From: Limnobacter sp. 130
GTDB taxonomy: Bacteria > Pseudomonadota > Gammaproteobacteria > Burkholderiales > Burkholderiaceae_B
Direction: 5' to 3'
Assembly (NCBI RefSeq): GCF_902506325.1
Contig: NZ_LR732330.1
Span: 620,001-684,000, forward strand
DNA: 64,000 nt
In this document: positions 26,570 through 34,904 of the stretch, piece by piece
Layout: the number at the start of each line of letters is the position of its first letter
Numbering within the stretch: the first letter of the stretch is position 1
Notes under the pieces: generated by a model
The model's database searches: none
The model's input: the letters and a program-made list of their open reading frames with translations, nothing else
Told to the model about the DNA's origin: nothing
Program-made: the position numbers and the translations under genes

Positions 26570-28309
26570 TTATGTAATTTTGTGAAGTAAACCCAGTATA
26601 TCCGGAATTGCCTTACGCCCAGCCTCGTAACCCAAGGCAACGATCTCTTCTCTGCGCTCAAACTCCATCAATCCGATTTGCTCGATCGGAGGTTGAACAT
26701 ACAAATCACTAATCACCTTGGCTTGCCTTGATTTTTCAATGCCACCCAGTTCAATGACCCGCATTAGCGACTTCATCATGCTGGGCATTTGCACGCTGCC
26801 CTCATCGACCATGTGCGCGGTGATGTCTTCCTCAAGCCCAACATCCACGGTGACAATTTTTCGTGCGCCGCGGGCACGCATGCAATCAACAGGCACATTG
26901 TTGACCAGTGCGCCATCTACCATCACATGCCGGCCCGCCATGAAAGGCTCAAAAAACACGGGAATCGACGTACTGGCGCGCACCGCCTCCCACAACGGGC
27001 CTTGTTCAAACAAAAACTGATTGCCCGAGGTCAAATTGCAGCTCACCGCGAAAAACGGAATGGGTTGATCTTCAATCAACAAATCTCCGAATACGCTCTG
27101 GTACATGTCATTGACTGCCTTGCTTTTTACAAAACCGTGTTTGGGTATCCAGTAATCAGTCAGTTTGAATGGCAATCCTTTTTTAAAACTGGTGGCCAGC
27201 GCTTTGTTCACTTCTGCTGAAGATCGACCCGACGAAATCAGGGCGCCAACCAGGGCACCCATGGATGTTCCGCCCACGGAGTCAACCACAACACCTGCCT
27301 CTTCAAGCGCTTGAAAAAATCCGGCATGCGCAAACCCGCGGGCACCACCACCGCCAAGAACCAAACCGAGAGTCAGCCCCAGCACATGGCGTGCCGTGCG
27401 GGCATTGTCCGAATGGTGCCCCCGCCGCACATGCAATAGTTTAAAACCACTGCCAAATTCTTTGCGTATGCGCTCAACCACCGACTGCTCAACCCAGCCC
27501 GCCTCGTGAACAAGGACAAACCAAACAGGCAAATCATCATTGGCCGATTTCAGTTGCGCCCTCAATAATTCGCAACTGCGCGAATCATTCAAGGTACTTG
27601 CGCAGAGCATCACCACCATGCAATCCACTTCTTCGATCAGGCGGTCGTCCAGTTGCTCCAGCGGTTCAGTCTCGATCATTTCCACCAGCCAGCTTGTCGC
27701 ACTGAGCGAATGGGGTGGCGTCACATCGCTGAGCTGCTTCCATCGCCGCAATTCGCAATGCCGTGCCATGGCAGACTGGAAACCTTCGATCGCCTGCGTG
27801 TTAAAACCCTCGGGCCGAACAAATGACTGAAACAAAATAAATTGATGCTGCTTCAAAGGACCGCTGTACCCGAGTTCTCGCTTGAATCGGGACACCAACA
27901 TTCGGATAAGGTGATGGTAGACCGATCTGCTGTACTCGCCGAATTGTTCCAGGGCAGCCTGATCGATCTGGAGTAGAACACTGTCGCGGCGGGCAGAAAT
28001 TGTGAGCGTGCGAGGGGCTTGGTCGAAAAAACCAAGTTCACCGATCATTTCACCTGGATAAAAAGAGAGGGTAATGTCTTGAAAACCATCCGGACGAAAA
28101 CGCTGCCCTTTCAGCTGGCCTTGCAACAAAAGGTAAAAATGGAGACTGGCTTCACCTTGTTCAAACAAGGTTTCCGCACGGCGCAAACGAACCAGTTTTG
28201 CCAACCGTATTAACTGCTCAGCCTCACCTGGCTGAATTTCAAGCTTTTTAGATAAAAGCTCAATGGCGTAACTCAGCTCAATGACCGGCAAGTCAGCAGG
28301 TTCGGACAC
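26570..28309 (-). CDS. Patatin-like phospholipase with N-terminal cNMP-binding domain (NTE-like)
   Basis: The 579-residue protein starts with GTG. Residues about 30-140 form a cyclic-nucleotide-binding domain with phosphate cassette GELGFFDQAPRTLT. Residues about 310-500 are a patatin domain with oxyanion GGGGARGF, nucleophile Ser349 in GGTSMGA and Asp465 in VDGALVNNVPVD. This is the arrangement of bacterial NTE-like serine lysophospholipases. It is the first gene of the operon that also encodes a cAMP cyclase and phosphodiesterase, so cAMP control of lipid turnover is likely. The middle region (about 150-300) is not recognised beyond a ferredoxin-like or Rossmann-like look. No signal peptide is seen. 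Confidence 0.9.
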   Translation of the reverse strand: MSEPADLPVIELSYAIELLSKKLEIQPGEAEQLIRLAKLVRLRRAETLFEQGEASLHFYLLLQGQLKGQRFRPDGFQDITLSFYPGEMIGELGFFDQAPRTLTISARRDSVLLQIDQAALEQFGEYSRSVYHHLIRMLVSRFKRELGYSGPLKQHQFILFQSFVRPEGFNTQAIEGFQSAMARHCELRRWKQLSDVTPPHSLSATSWLVEMIETEPLEQLDDRLIEEVDCMVVMLCASTLNDSRSCELLRAQLKSANDDLPVWFVLVHEAGWVEQSVVERIRKEFGSGFKLLHVRRGHHSDNARTARHVLGLTLGLVLGGGGARGFAHAGFFQALEEAGVVVDSVGGTSMGALVGALISSGRSSAEVNKALATSFKKGLPFKLTDYWIPKHGFVKSKAVNDMYQSVFGDLLIEDQPIPFFAVSCNLTSGNQFLFEQGPLWEAVRASTSIPVFFEPFMAGRHVMVDGALVNNVPVDCMRARGARKIVTVDVGLEEDITAHMVDEGSVQMPSMMKSLMRVIELGGIEKSRQAKVISDLYVQPPIEQIGLMEFERREEIVALGYEAGRKAIPDILGLLHKIT

Positions 28310-28402
28310 AGGGACACCGTTATAAGAATAATTTGACTAAATGTTAGCAAACTATTGCCTTGCCAAACACCTACCCCCATGGGGCCCCCGATCCGCGATT
28401 GC

Positions 28403-30700
28403 CTATCGATTCAGAAATCCTTTGAAGGCATCTTTTAATTTTTCCTCCGCCTTGCCTTTCAACTCTTCCTTTTTCTCATCTATTTTGGGTTGCAGTTTGG
28501 CTTTTGCGGCCTCCTTGGCCAGTTCTTTGAACTGCAACTCCCATTGAACCCCGGTGAACGGGCCATACAGGCGAACAGGCACGGTCACTCCGTTCAAACC
28601 GGAATCAAGTGTTTTGCCATCCTGGCCGGTGCTGGTTGCGACCACGGAAGCTTTGGCCAGGTAATCAAGACTGTTCTTGACCAGGTTCACTTGCCCGGCA
28701 CCACCAATTCGAAACAGCGGCGCCATCACGCTTAAATCGTTCGAAGTTGCAACGCCATTGGCAATGTCAAAACTAACTGCGAGGGAACTGAAATCGGTTT
28801 TCTGGGTGGAATCTGTTTTTTGCGTGGCATTGCTGCCGCTGCTTAGCAGCGATTTGGCATTGCGAAACCGCTCGGCCAGGTTGATGCCTTTAATGGCCCC
28901 GTCTTGCAAACTGACAGAGACCTTGCCGTCCAGCGCGGCCTTCATCTGGTTCACGGTATTGCCGGTGGTGCGAATATTGATTCCCACATTGCCCTTGCCC
29001 TCCACCATGTCTTTGTCCAGCAAGGCTTTGATCACCGGTTGAACCTGAACACCGGTCATGTTCTGGTTCACGGTCACGGTTTGGGTGTTTGCATCGGCGG
29101 TGATCACACCCTTGGTTGATCCACCATACAACTTTGCATCCAATGGAGAAATAGTCAGCTTGCCGCCCCGCGCCACTGCCTTGGTTTTCACTTGCTGAGC
29201 CTGAAGATTGGACACCTTCAGTTCACCAATATTGGCGGTAATGTCCAGATTCAAATTGCGCAAGGGGCTTAGGTCAACTGGCGTGTCTTTGGCGGTTTCT
29301 GCAGGCTTGCCTGAATTGGTGGAGTCAGCCGCTTTTTTGGGCGGCAGCAGCGCATCAATGTTCAGCTTGTCTGCGTTCAGCACTGCGGTAATTGCTGGCT
29401 TGGTAAAGTTTTTCACTGCCGCTTTCAAATCGAAACTGGTGGCTTCAAATTTCGAATTCAAATCCAGTTCGGCAGTTTTCTCGGTGTTATTGACCACAAG
29501 CCGACCTGCCAAGGGCATGCTGGCCTCTTTTTTAGGCAATGCCGGGTCTTTCACATCCAGCTGCCCGGTCAAGGCAGCCAATTCGATTAACTGACTTTTC
29601 ATGTTCAGGCTCATGGGGCTGGCCAGCTTCAAATTCACTGTGCGCTCGCCTTCCACCAAATTAACCGTGGTGTTCAAGGCTGCAGAAACCGCCTGCTTTA
29701 AATTACCCTGCAAGCCAGTCAAATCGATCGTGGCTTTGATACTGCGTGTGGGCTGCTTCAAATCCGCTTTGAAATTGAAAGCTTCGCCGCGGGCAACCGT
29801 TTCACTGAGTTCCAGCGAGGGCGAGTTCAAACTGACGTCGAATGCGCCCACATTGGGCAATTGCCCTTTGGCCTTGGCATCCAGCGACTGCGCTTTGACT
29901 TCCAGCGTTTTCGGGTTTACGTTCAACGTACTGGCCTGCACATTCACATCCGCCTGTTGTTGATCCAGTTGCCCCAACACGGCAAATTTCAGGTTTTCAA
30001 AATTTGCATACAGGTTTTCACCCAAACCAAACTCAAGGCGGGTGTTCAGGTCAATGTTCAAATCAGCTTGCGGTTTGTTGGCTTTCACATTGCCCTTCAG
30101 TGCAATGTCGGTTGGCACGCCGGGTTCAATGCGGCCGCTTTGCATTGAGAAGTCATTCAGGGAGGCTTGCAGACCTGTTTGATTGTCTGTGTAGGTCACA
30201 TTTACTTTTTCAAGCGCGATCGAGTCCACCGAGAAATTCAGTGCTTGCTCACCCGCTTGCTGCGTTGGTTCAGGCTCTGCTTGAGGTTCGTCTTTTTTCT
30301 CGGGATTGCTCAAGTCATCGAAATTGAACTTGCCTTCGGCGTTTTTCACCACGTTCACAGTGACACCGCTGGCCTGGACAGCGTCGACAACCACTTCGGA
30401 ACTCAACAGGGGCAATAAGGCCAATGAAATGCTGACCTTGTCCGCTTTCAGAAATTGATCGGTGCTTTGAAATTCAGAGAGTGTTACGCCATTCAGGTCG
30501 GCGCCAATCGAGGGAAACCACTTTAACTGCACAGGGCCGGTGAATGCCAAATCACGCTGCTGTTTTTCCTTGACCACCGCACTGGCTTTATTCAACAAAG
30601 CCTGCTGGTCAATGGTATTCACCAAAATCGCTGCGGTGGCTGCCAATACAACTGGCACCCCCACCACAATGCCCACACCCCATGCAATCGCCTTTTTCAT
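28403..30700 (-). CDS. AsmA family protein
   Basis: The 765-residue product has an N-terminal membrane helix (AWGVGIVVGVPVVLAATAAILV) and a large periplasmic body. The start resembles AsmA (KWFPSIGADLNGVTLSE), and the C-terminal domain carries ISPLDAKLYGGSTKGVITAD and GKGNVGINIRTTGNTVNQMKAALDGKVSVSL, typical of the AsmA C-terminal repeat. The end is Lys/Glu-rich. AsmA-like proteins are related to lipid transport between inner and outer membranes. The gene follows dnaQ by 12 bases and may belong to the same transcript. Length is in the usual AsmA range. Confidence 0.88.
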   Translation of the reverse strand: MKKAIAWGVGIVVGVPVVLAATAAILVNTIDQQALLNKASAVVKEKQQRDLAFTGPVQLKWFPSIGADLNGVTLSEFQSTDQFLKADKVSISLALLPLLSSEVVVDAVQASGVTVNVVKNAEGKFNFDDLSNPEKKDEPQAEPEPTQQAGEQALNFSVDSIALEKVNVTYTDNQTGLQASLNDFSMQSGRIEPGVPTDIALKGNVKANKPQADLNIDLNTRLEFGLGENLYANFENLKFAVLGQLDQQQADVNVQASTLNVNPKTLEVKAQSLDAKAKGQLPNVGAFDVSLNSPSLELSETVARGEAFNFKADLKQPTRSIKATIDLTGLQGNLKQAVSAALNTTVNLVEGERTVNLKLASPMSLNMKSQLIELAALTGQLDVKDPALPKKEASMPLAGRLVVNNTEKTAELDLNSKFEATSFDLKAAVKNFTKPAITAVLNADKLNIDALLPPKKAADSTNSGKPAETAKDTPVDLSPLRNLNLDITANIGELKVSNLQAQQVKTKAVARGGKLTISPLDAKLYGGSTKGVITADANTQTVTVNQNMTGVQVQPVIKALLDKDMVEGKGNVGINIRTTGNTVNQMKAALDGKVSVSLQDGAIKGINLAERFRNAKSLLSSGSNATQKTDSTQKTDFSSLAVSFDIANGVATSNDLSVMAPLFRIGGAGQVNLVKNSLDYLAKASVVATSTGQDGKTLDSGLNGVTVPVRLYGPFTGVQWELQFKELAKEAAKAKLQPKIDEKKEELKGKAEEKLKDAFKGFLNR

Positions 30701-30712
30701 GGCGCACCTCCC

Positions 30713-31435
30713 TTAAGCTGCTTGTTCGTCCGTGGTCTGGCTGATCTTGCTCCACACACTTGGGCCTTTGGCCACTTTTTCAATCTCGGTCAAATAAGCC
30801 ACGTGCAAAGCCAGCTCATCCTCAGTCGGTTCGGGTTCTGGCAAATCCAGGGCGCTAAGTTTAATGCGCTCTACACCGTCGTCGTCATGGTGTGCATTCA
30901 GATCAATCACCAGGCTATCCTGCCCGCGTGTCATGGCCAAATACACCTCAGCCAGAATTTGCGAGTCAAGCAAAGCGCCGTGCAATTGACGGTGCGCATT
31001 GTTCACGCCAAGTCGGTCACACAACGCATCCAGATTGTTGCGTTTGCCGGGAAACATTTCACGCGCCATGCCCAGGGAGTCAATGACGCCATCCACATAA
31101 TCGGCCATCTTGCCCAAACCAAGGCGTTCAAGTTCGCCATCCAGAAAACCGATGTCGAATGATGCGTTGTGAATGATCAGCGTGCTGCCTTGCACAAAGT
31201 CGAGAAAATCTTTGGCGATCTGTTTGAATTTGGGCTTGTCCGCCAACATTTCACCGGAAATTCCATGCACCTGAAAAGCGCCCTCATCCACCTCGCGTTC
31301 AGGATTGACGTATTGGTGAAAATGATGATCGGTGACTTGCCGTCCGTTCACCTCAATACAACCAATTTCAATAATGCGGTGGCCTTGCCGAACTTCCAGA
31401 CCAGTTGTTTCAGTATCGAGTACCACGTATCTCAT
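30713..31435 (-). CDS. dnaQ: DNA polymerase III epsilon subunit (3'-5' proofreading exonuclease)
   Basis: The 240-residue protein has the DEDDh exonuclease motifs: [21 protein letters not shown] near residue 6, then [16 protein letters not shown] near 92, and [17 protein letters not shown] near 156. It removes misincorporated bases within the replicative polymerase core. The ATG overlaps the rnhA stop (31432-31435), the classic rnhA-dnaQ arrangement of proteobacteria, though here they are co-directional on the minus strand. The C-terminal region would bind the alpha subunit. Confidence 0.95.
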   Translation of the reverse strand: MRYVVLDTETTGLEVRQGHRIIEIGCIEVNGRQVTDHHFHQYVNPEREVDEGAFQVHGISGEMLADKPKFKQIAKDFLDFVQGSTLIIHNASFDIGFLDGELERLGLGKMADYVDGVIDSLGMAREMFPGKRNNLDALCDRLGVNNAHRQLHGALLDSQILAEVYLAMTRGQDSLVIDLNAHHDDDGVERIKLSALDLPEPEPTEDELALHVAYLTEIEKVAKGPSVWSKISQTTDEQAA

Positions 31436-31887
31436 TGTTTCATCACCTTTTCTACACCAAGGTTTGCCAACGCATCGGCCTTTTCGTTACCGGGGTTGCC
31501 GGAATGGCCTTTTACCCAGTGCCAGCGAACCAAATGGCGCACGCTGGCTTCGTCCAGTATTTGCCACAAGTCGGCATTCTTCACCGGCTTTTTGTCCGAG
31601 GTTTTCCAACCGTTCATCTTCCACTTCGGCATCCACTCCAATACTCCTTTACGCACGTACTGCGAATCGGTGTACACGTCGATGCTGCAGCGCTTCTTCA
31701 AAGCATTCAATCCTTCAATGACAGCAGTCAGTTCCATGCGATTGTTGGTGGTATTCAATTCACCACCACACAATTCTTTGGCATGGTCACCCGATTGCAA
31801 AAACACACCCCAACCACCTGGCCCCGGGTTGCCTTTGCATGCCCCGTCGGCATACATCACAACGCTGGCAATTCTCTGTTCACTCAC
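31432..31887 (-). CDS. rnhA: Ribonuclease HI
   Basis: The 151-residue protein carries the four catalytic acids of RNase [18 protein letters not shown] (Asp), [12 protein letters not shown] (Glu), VYTDSQYV (Asp) and the GNEKADALA region (Asp). It degrades RNA in RNA-DNA hybrids such as R-loops and primers. It follows the methyltransferase gene by 18 bases and overlaps dnaQ by four bases. Length is normal. Confidence 0.96.
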   Translation of the reverse strand: MSEQRIASVVMYADGACKGNPGPGGWGVFLQSGDHAKELCGGELNTTNNRMELTAVIEGLNALKKRCSIDVYTDSQYVRKGVLEWMPKWKMNGWKTSDKKPVKNADLWQILDEASVRHLVRWHWVKGHSGNPGNEKADALANLGVEKVMKQ

Positions 31888-31905
31888 AATAAAATCCTGT
31901 TGGCC

Positions 31906-32676
31906 TTATCCACGGTCGCCTATTGTAGGTGTTTTATTCAGCGCCTTATTGGCCACAGGTTTCAGTTGACGCGCGGATACTTTTTTGTCCTTGAAAGCAG
32001 GGCCAATCAAACGCATGCCGCGCACGCGCTTGACTGCGCATACAAAATAGACTGCGCCACAGACGGGCCACCACCGGTCGCCCGCATGCTCCATGAAACC
32101 CATGTGGCTCAGGCCCTTCTCGGTGAAGGCGGGAAAGCGATAGCAACCAAAACGACCAAACTCGGGTTCACAGGAAAGCAGTTTCAACCAGTCCTTCAAG
32201 CGACTCAAATGAATGGGTTCACAACCTTCTGGCCACACAGGTGCCCAGCGTTTCAGGGCGGCATGGCGCAAGCCCCACAACGACATTGGATTAAAACCGG
32301 TAATGACCACGCGCCCTTCGGGCATTAACACCCGCTCCACCTCGCGCAGCAACTGGTGAGGATTCTCAGAAAATTCGAGCACATGCGGCAACACGATCAT
32401 GTCCAGCGATTTGCTCTCGAAAGGCAATTCTTCAAACTCGGCAAAACAATCCGGGCTGATCACCTCGACACCGGCAGGCTTGTTGGCCACCAAACCCTGC
32501 TGCACATAGGCTTTGTGCGGAATGCGGCTTTCTTTGAGACCATCGACCAAGCGGGTGCCAAGTTGCACCGCCCTGAAGCCAAACAGATCGGGCACCACTG
32601 AATCGATCCATGCCTGCTCACGACTTGTGAAGTACCGGCCCGCTGGCGTGCTCAACCATGCGTCGAGTGCTAACAT
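31906..32676 (-). CDS. Class I SAM-dependent methyltransferase
   Basis: The start at 32676 gives 256 residues (MLALDAWLSTPAGRYFTSRE); ATG 32724 gives 272 but would overlap the divergent gloB start by ten bases. The central part (ESKSLDMIVLPHVLEFSENPHQLL, then LMPEGRVVITGFNP) matches UbiE/type-11 methyltransferases after motif I. The glycine-rich motif I is poorly preserved (DGLKESRIPHKAY region). It is adjacent to rnhA-dnaQ and divergent from gloB, an order widely conserved in betaproteobacteria. The substrate is unknown. Confidence 0.78.
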   Translation of the reverse strand: MLALDAWLSTPAGRYFTSREQAWIDSVVPDLFGFRAVQLGTRLVDGLKESRIPHKAYVQQGLVANKPAGVEVISPDCFAEFEELPFESKSLDMIVLPHVLEFSENPHQLLREVERVLMPEGRVVITGFNPMSLWGLRHAALKRWAPVWPEGCEPIHLSRLKDWLKLLSCEPEFGRFGCYRFPAFTEKGLSHMGFMEHAGDRWWPVCGAVYFVCAVKRVRGMRLIGPAFKDKKVSARQLKPVANKALNKTPTIGDRG

Positions 32677-32714
32677 TTGAGCTTGTTGTGTACTCAGTTC
32701 GTTCAGGGGTTCAG

Positions 32715-33488
32715 ATGGAATCATTCAAGTCTTCTCAAGTTTCGAATTGGTCGGTCTACGGCATTCCGGCCTTTCAGGACAATTACCTTTGGGCGATCGT
32801 GCATGAACCCAGCAAGGCCTGCATGGTAGTAGACCCTGGTTGTGCCAAGTCGGTTCAAGATTTTCTGGACGCCCGAGGCTACCATCTTAGCGGTATTTTG
32901 ATCACCCATCACCACATGGACCACGTGGGGGGAATTGATGCGCTGTTGGGCAAAGCAAAGAAAGACCTGCCGGTGTATGGACCCGCCAGCGGACGGATTG
33001 CGCAAATCAATCGCCCGGTGCGCGAGGGCGACACGGTGGATGTTCACTGCCTGGTGGCGAAAGTTCTGGAAGTACCGGGCCATACGCTGGACCACATCGC
33101 CTACGTGATCGAGCTCAAAGACACCATGAACAGCGAGGAAGTTTGGATGTTTCCCGGCGACACACTGTTTTCCGGCGGCTGCGGCCGCTTGTTCGAAGGC
33201 AGCCCCCAGCAAATGTTCGAATCACTTCAAAAACTCAATCAATTTCCTGCAAATACCCGGGTGCACTGTGCGCATGAATACACAGAATCCAATATGCGCT
33301 TTTCGCGAGCCTACGCACCAGACTCCAAAAAAATTGAAGATCGAGAAAGTGAAGTCCGCAGAATTCGGGAACAAGGGTTAAGCACTATTCCGACAACACT
33401 AGAGACCGAACGGCTCAGTAATTTGTTTATCAATGCAGCAAACCCCATTGAATTCAAACAAATACGTGAGGCAAAAGACAAATTCTGA
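32715..33488 (+). CDS. gloB: Hydroxyacylglutathione hydrolase (glyoxalase II)
   Basis: The 257-residue protein has the metal-binding THHHMDHVGG motif near residue 60, PGHTLDHIAY, FPGDTLFSGGCGRLFEG and HCAHEYTESNMRFSRAYAP, characteristic of glyoxalase II. It hydrolyses S-lactoylglutathione to lactate and glutathione in methylglyoxal detoxification. An AGGGG stretch just before ATG 32715 decides this start over an upstream in-frame ATG at 32658. It is divergent from the methyltransferase gene. Confidence 0.95.
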   Translation: MESFKSSQVSNWSVYGIPAFQDNYLWAIVHEPSKACMVVDPGCAKSVQDFLDARGYHLSGILITHHHMDHVGGIDALLGKAKKDLPVYGPASGRIAQINRPVREGDTVDVHCLVAKVLEVPGHTLDHIAYVIELKDTMNSEEVWMFPGDTLFSGGCGRLFEGSPQQMFESLQKLNQFPANTRVHCAHEYTESNMRFSRAYAPDSKKIEDRESEVRRIREQGLSTIPTTLETERLSNLFINAANPIEFKQIREAKDKF

Positions 33489-33607
33489 TCGCAATAATCA
33501 ATTAACATTATTTCACGATCACACTTATTTGAAATAATTCAAGGGGTATCACTCAAGCTGGGGCATGGGTCAACTCTCGATTGACCTACACAAAAGTTCA
33601 ACATAGG

Positions 33608-34900
33608 ATGCACTTTCGTTTCGCACTTCGCCCTGCCCGGCACCCATACCCTTTGAAACACGACTCGTTCAAAAATGGAATCAAGCACGCAGTTAAAACG
33701 CCCTCCTTGGGACGTTTCAAGGCGATGCTGACGGTTTTGGCCGGTCTATTTCTCGGGCCCAGCCTTGCATGGGCCAACGCCCAGCAAGCAGAAATTGCAC
33801 TAAACGGTGGCAACGAAGACGCACAACTGTTTGGACTGGTCGGACCAAACCCTGGACTTGAATTGAAACTGTCAGGTCCTCTGAAGCTGATCACACTTGA
33901 TTTTGCTGAAGAACCAGGCGATGTGTGGGCCGACATTCGAAAAGGCTTTTCAATACCCGACCTTGAAACACCGGCGATCAAAGTTCGGGAACGTGCGCTG
34001 CTGAAAAACAAACGCCTGGTCAATGCCATGCTGCAGCGTTCCGAGCCCTATATTTATTTCATCGCCCAGGAATGTGCAAAACGCGGTATGCCCTCCGAGC
34101 TTGCGCTGCTGCCTTTCATCGAAAGCCAATTCAATCCGCATGCCCGCTCTCCGTCGGCCGCTGAAGGTTTGTGGCAGTTTATTCCCAGCACAGGTCGTCA
34201 GTTTGACTTGAAACAAAACACGTGGGTGGATGAACGCCGGGACCTGGTGGCCTCAACCCGAGCCGCACTGGATTACCTGACCTACCTGTACGACATGCAT
34301 GGCGACTGGCACCTGGCCTTGCTTTCCTACAACTGGGGCGAAGGATCCGTGTTAAGGGCGGTAAAAAAAGCACAAGAGGCTGGCCTGGAACCTACCCTGG
34401 ACAATCTTGAATTGCCCCTGGAAACAAAACATTACATTCCCAAATTACAGGCGTTGAAAAACCTGATCCAAAACCCGGAACGCTTCGGGACCACTTTGCC
34501 CAAGTTTCCCAACAAGCCTTACTTTGCGGAAATCAAACGCAGCTCAGACGTTGATCTGCGAGAAATTGCCAGACTGGCAGGCGTTGAACTGGAGATAATT
34601 CGCAAATTAAACCCGGGTTTGAACCAGCCAATTTTGTATGCAGCCCACAGCAACACACTTCTGGTACCCATTGAGTACAGCGCAAAAATTCAGGCAAGCC
34701 TGAGTGTATACAAACCACCCAAACCCCAACGCAGCTACACCGTGAGGAAAGGAGACACCTTGGGTGAAATTGCAGCGCGTTTTGACGTGAGCGTTAAGGC
34801 TTTGCAACGCCTGAACGGATTGGGCAAGAAGAAACTGATCAAACCCGGAATGAAATTGGGCATTCCCAACGCCCCAAAGCCAGGCAACTGGGAATCCTGA
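33608..34900 (+). CDS. mltD: MltD-like membrane-bound lytic murein transglycosylase with LysM
   Basis: The product has about 430 residues from ATG 33608; a TTG at 33581 would add nine. The hydrophobic signal segment is MLTVLAGLFLGPSLAWANA, so starts as late as 33725 are possible. The SLT domain has the catalytic glutamate in LPFIESQFNPHA, then AEGLWQFIPSTGRQF and LALLSYNWGEGSV. The C-terminus carries a LysM domain (YTVRKGDTLGEIAARFDVS, LIKPGMKLGIP) preceded by a weaker LysM-like region. It cleaves peptidoglycan glycan strands in the periplasm. Unlike E. coli MltD no lipobox is seen. Its end faces the ABC transporter genes five bases away. Confidence 0.92.
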   Translation: MHFRFALRPARHPYPLKHDSFKNGIKHAVKTPSLGRFKAMLTVLAGLFLGPSLAWANAQQAEIALNGGNEDAQLFGLVGPNPGLELKLSGPLKLITLDFAEEPGDVWADIRKGFSIPDLETPAIKVRERALLKNKRLVNAMLQRSEPYIYFIAQECAKRGMPSELALLPFIESQFNPHARSPSAAEGLWQFIPSTGRQFDLKQNTWVDERRDLVASTRAALDYLTYLYDMHGDWHLALLSYNWGEGSVLRAVKKAQEAGLEPTLDNLELPLETKHYIPKLQALKNLIQNPERFGTTLPKFPNKPYFAEIKRSSDVDLREIARLAGVELEIIRKLNPGLNQPILYAAHSNTLLVPIEYSAKIQASLSVYKPPKPQRSYTVRKGDTLGEIAARFDVSVKALQRLNGLGKKKLIKPGMKLGIPNAPKPGNWES

Positions 34901-34904
34901 ATTG

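Noticed and set aside
28375-28390. CCCCATGGGG hairpin after the asmA stop as a terminator
   Set aside because: There is no T-run after the stem on the minus strand, so it does not meet rho-independent terminator rules.
33529-33542. TTGAAATAATTCAA palindrome before mltD
   Set aside because: It is AT-rich, short and lacks any clear promoter or regulator context, so chance is likely.
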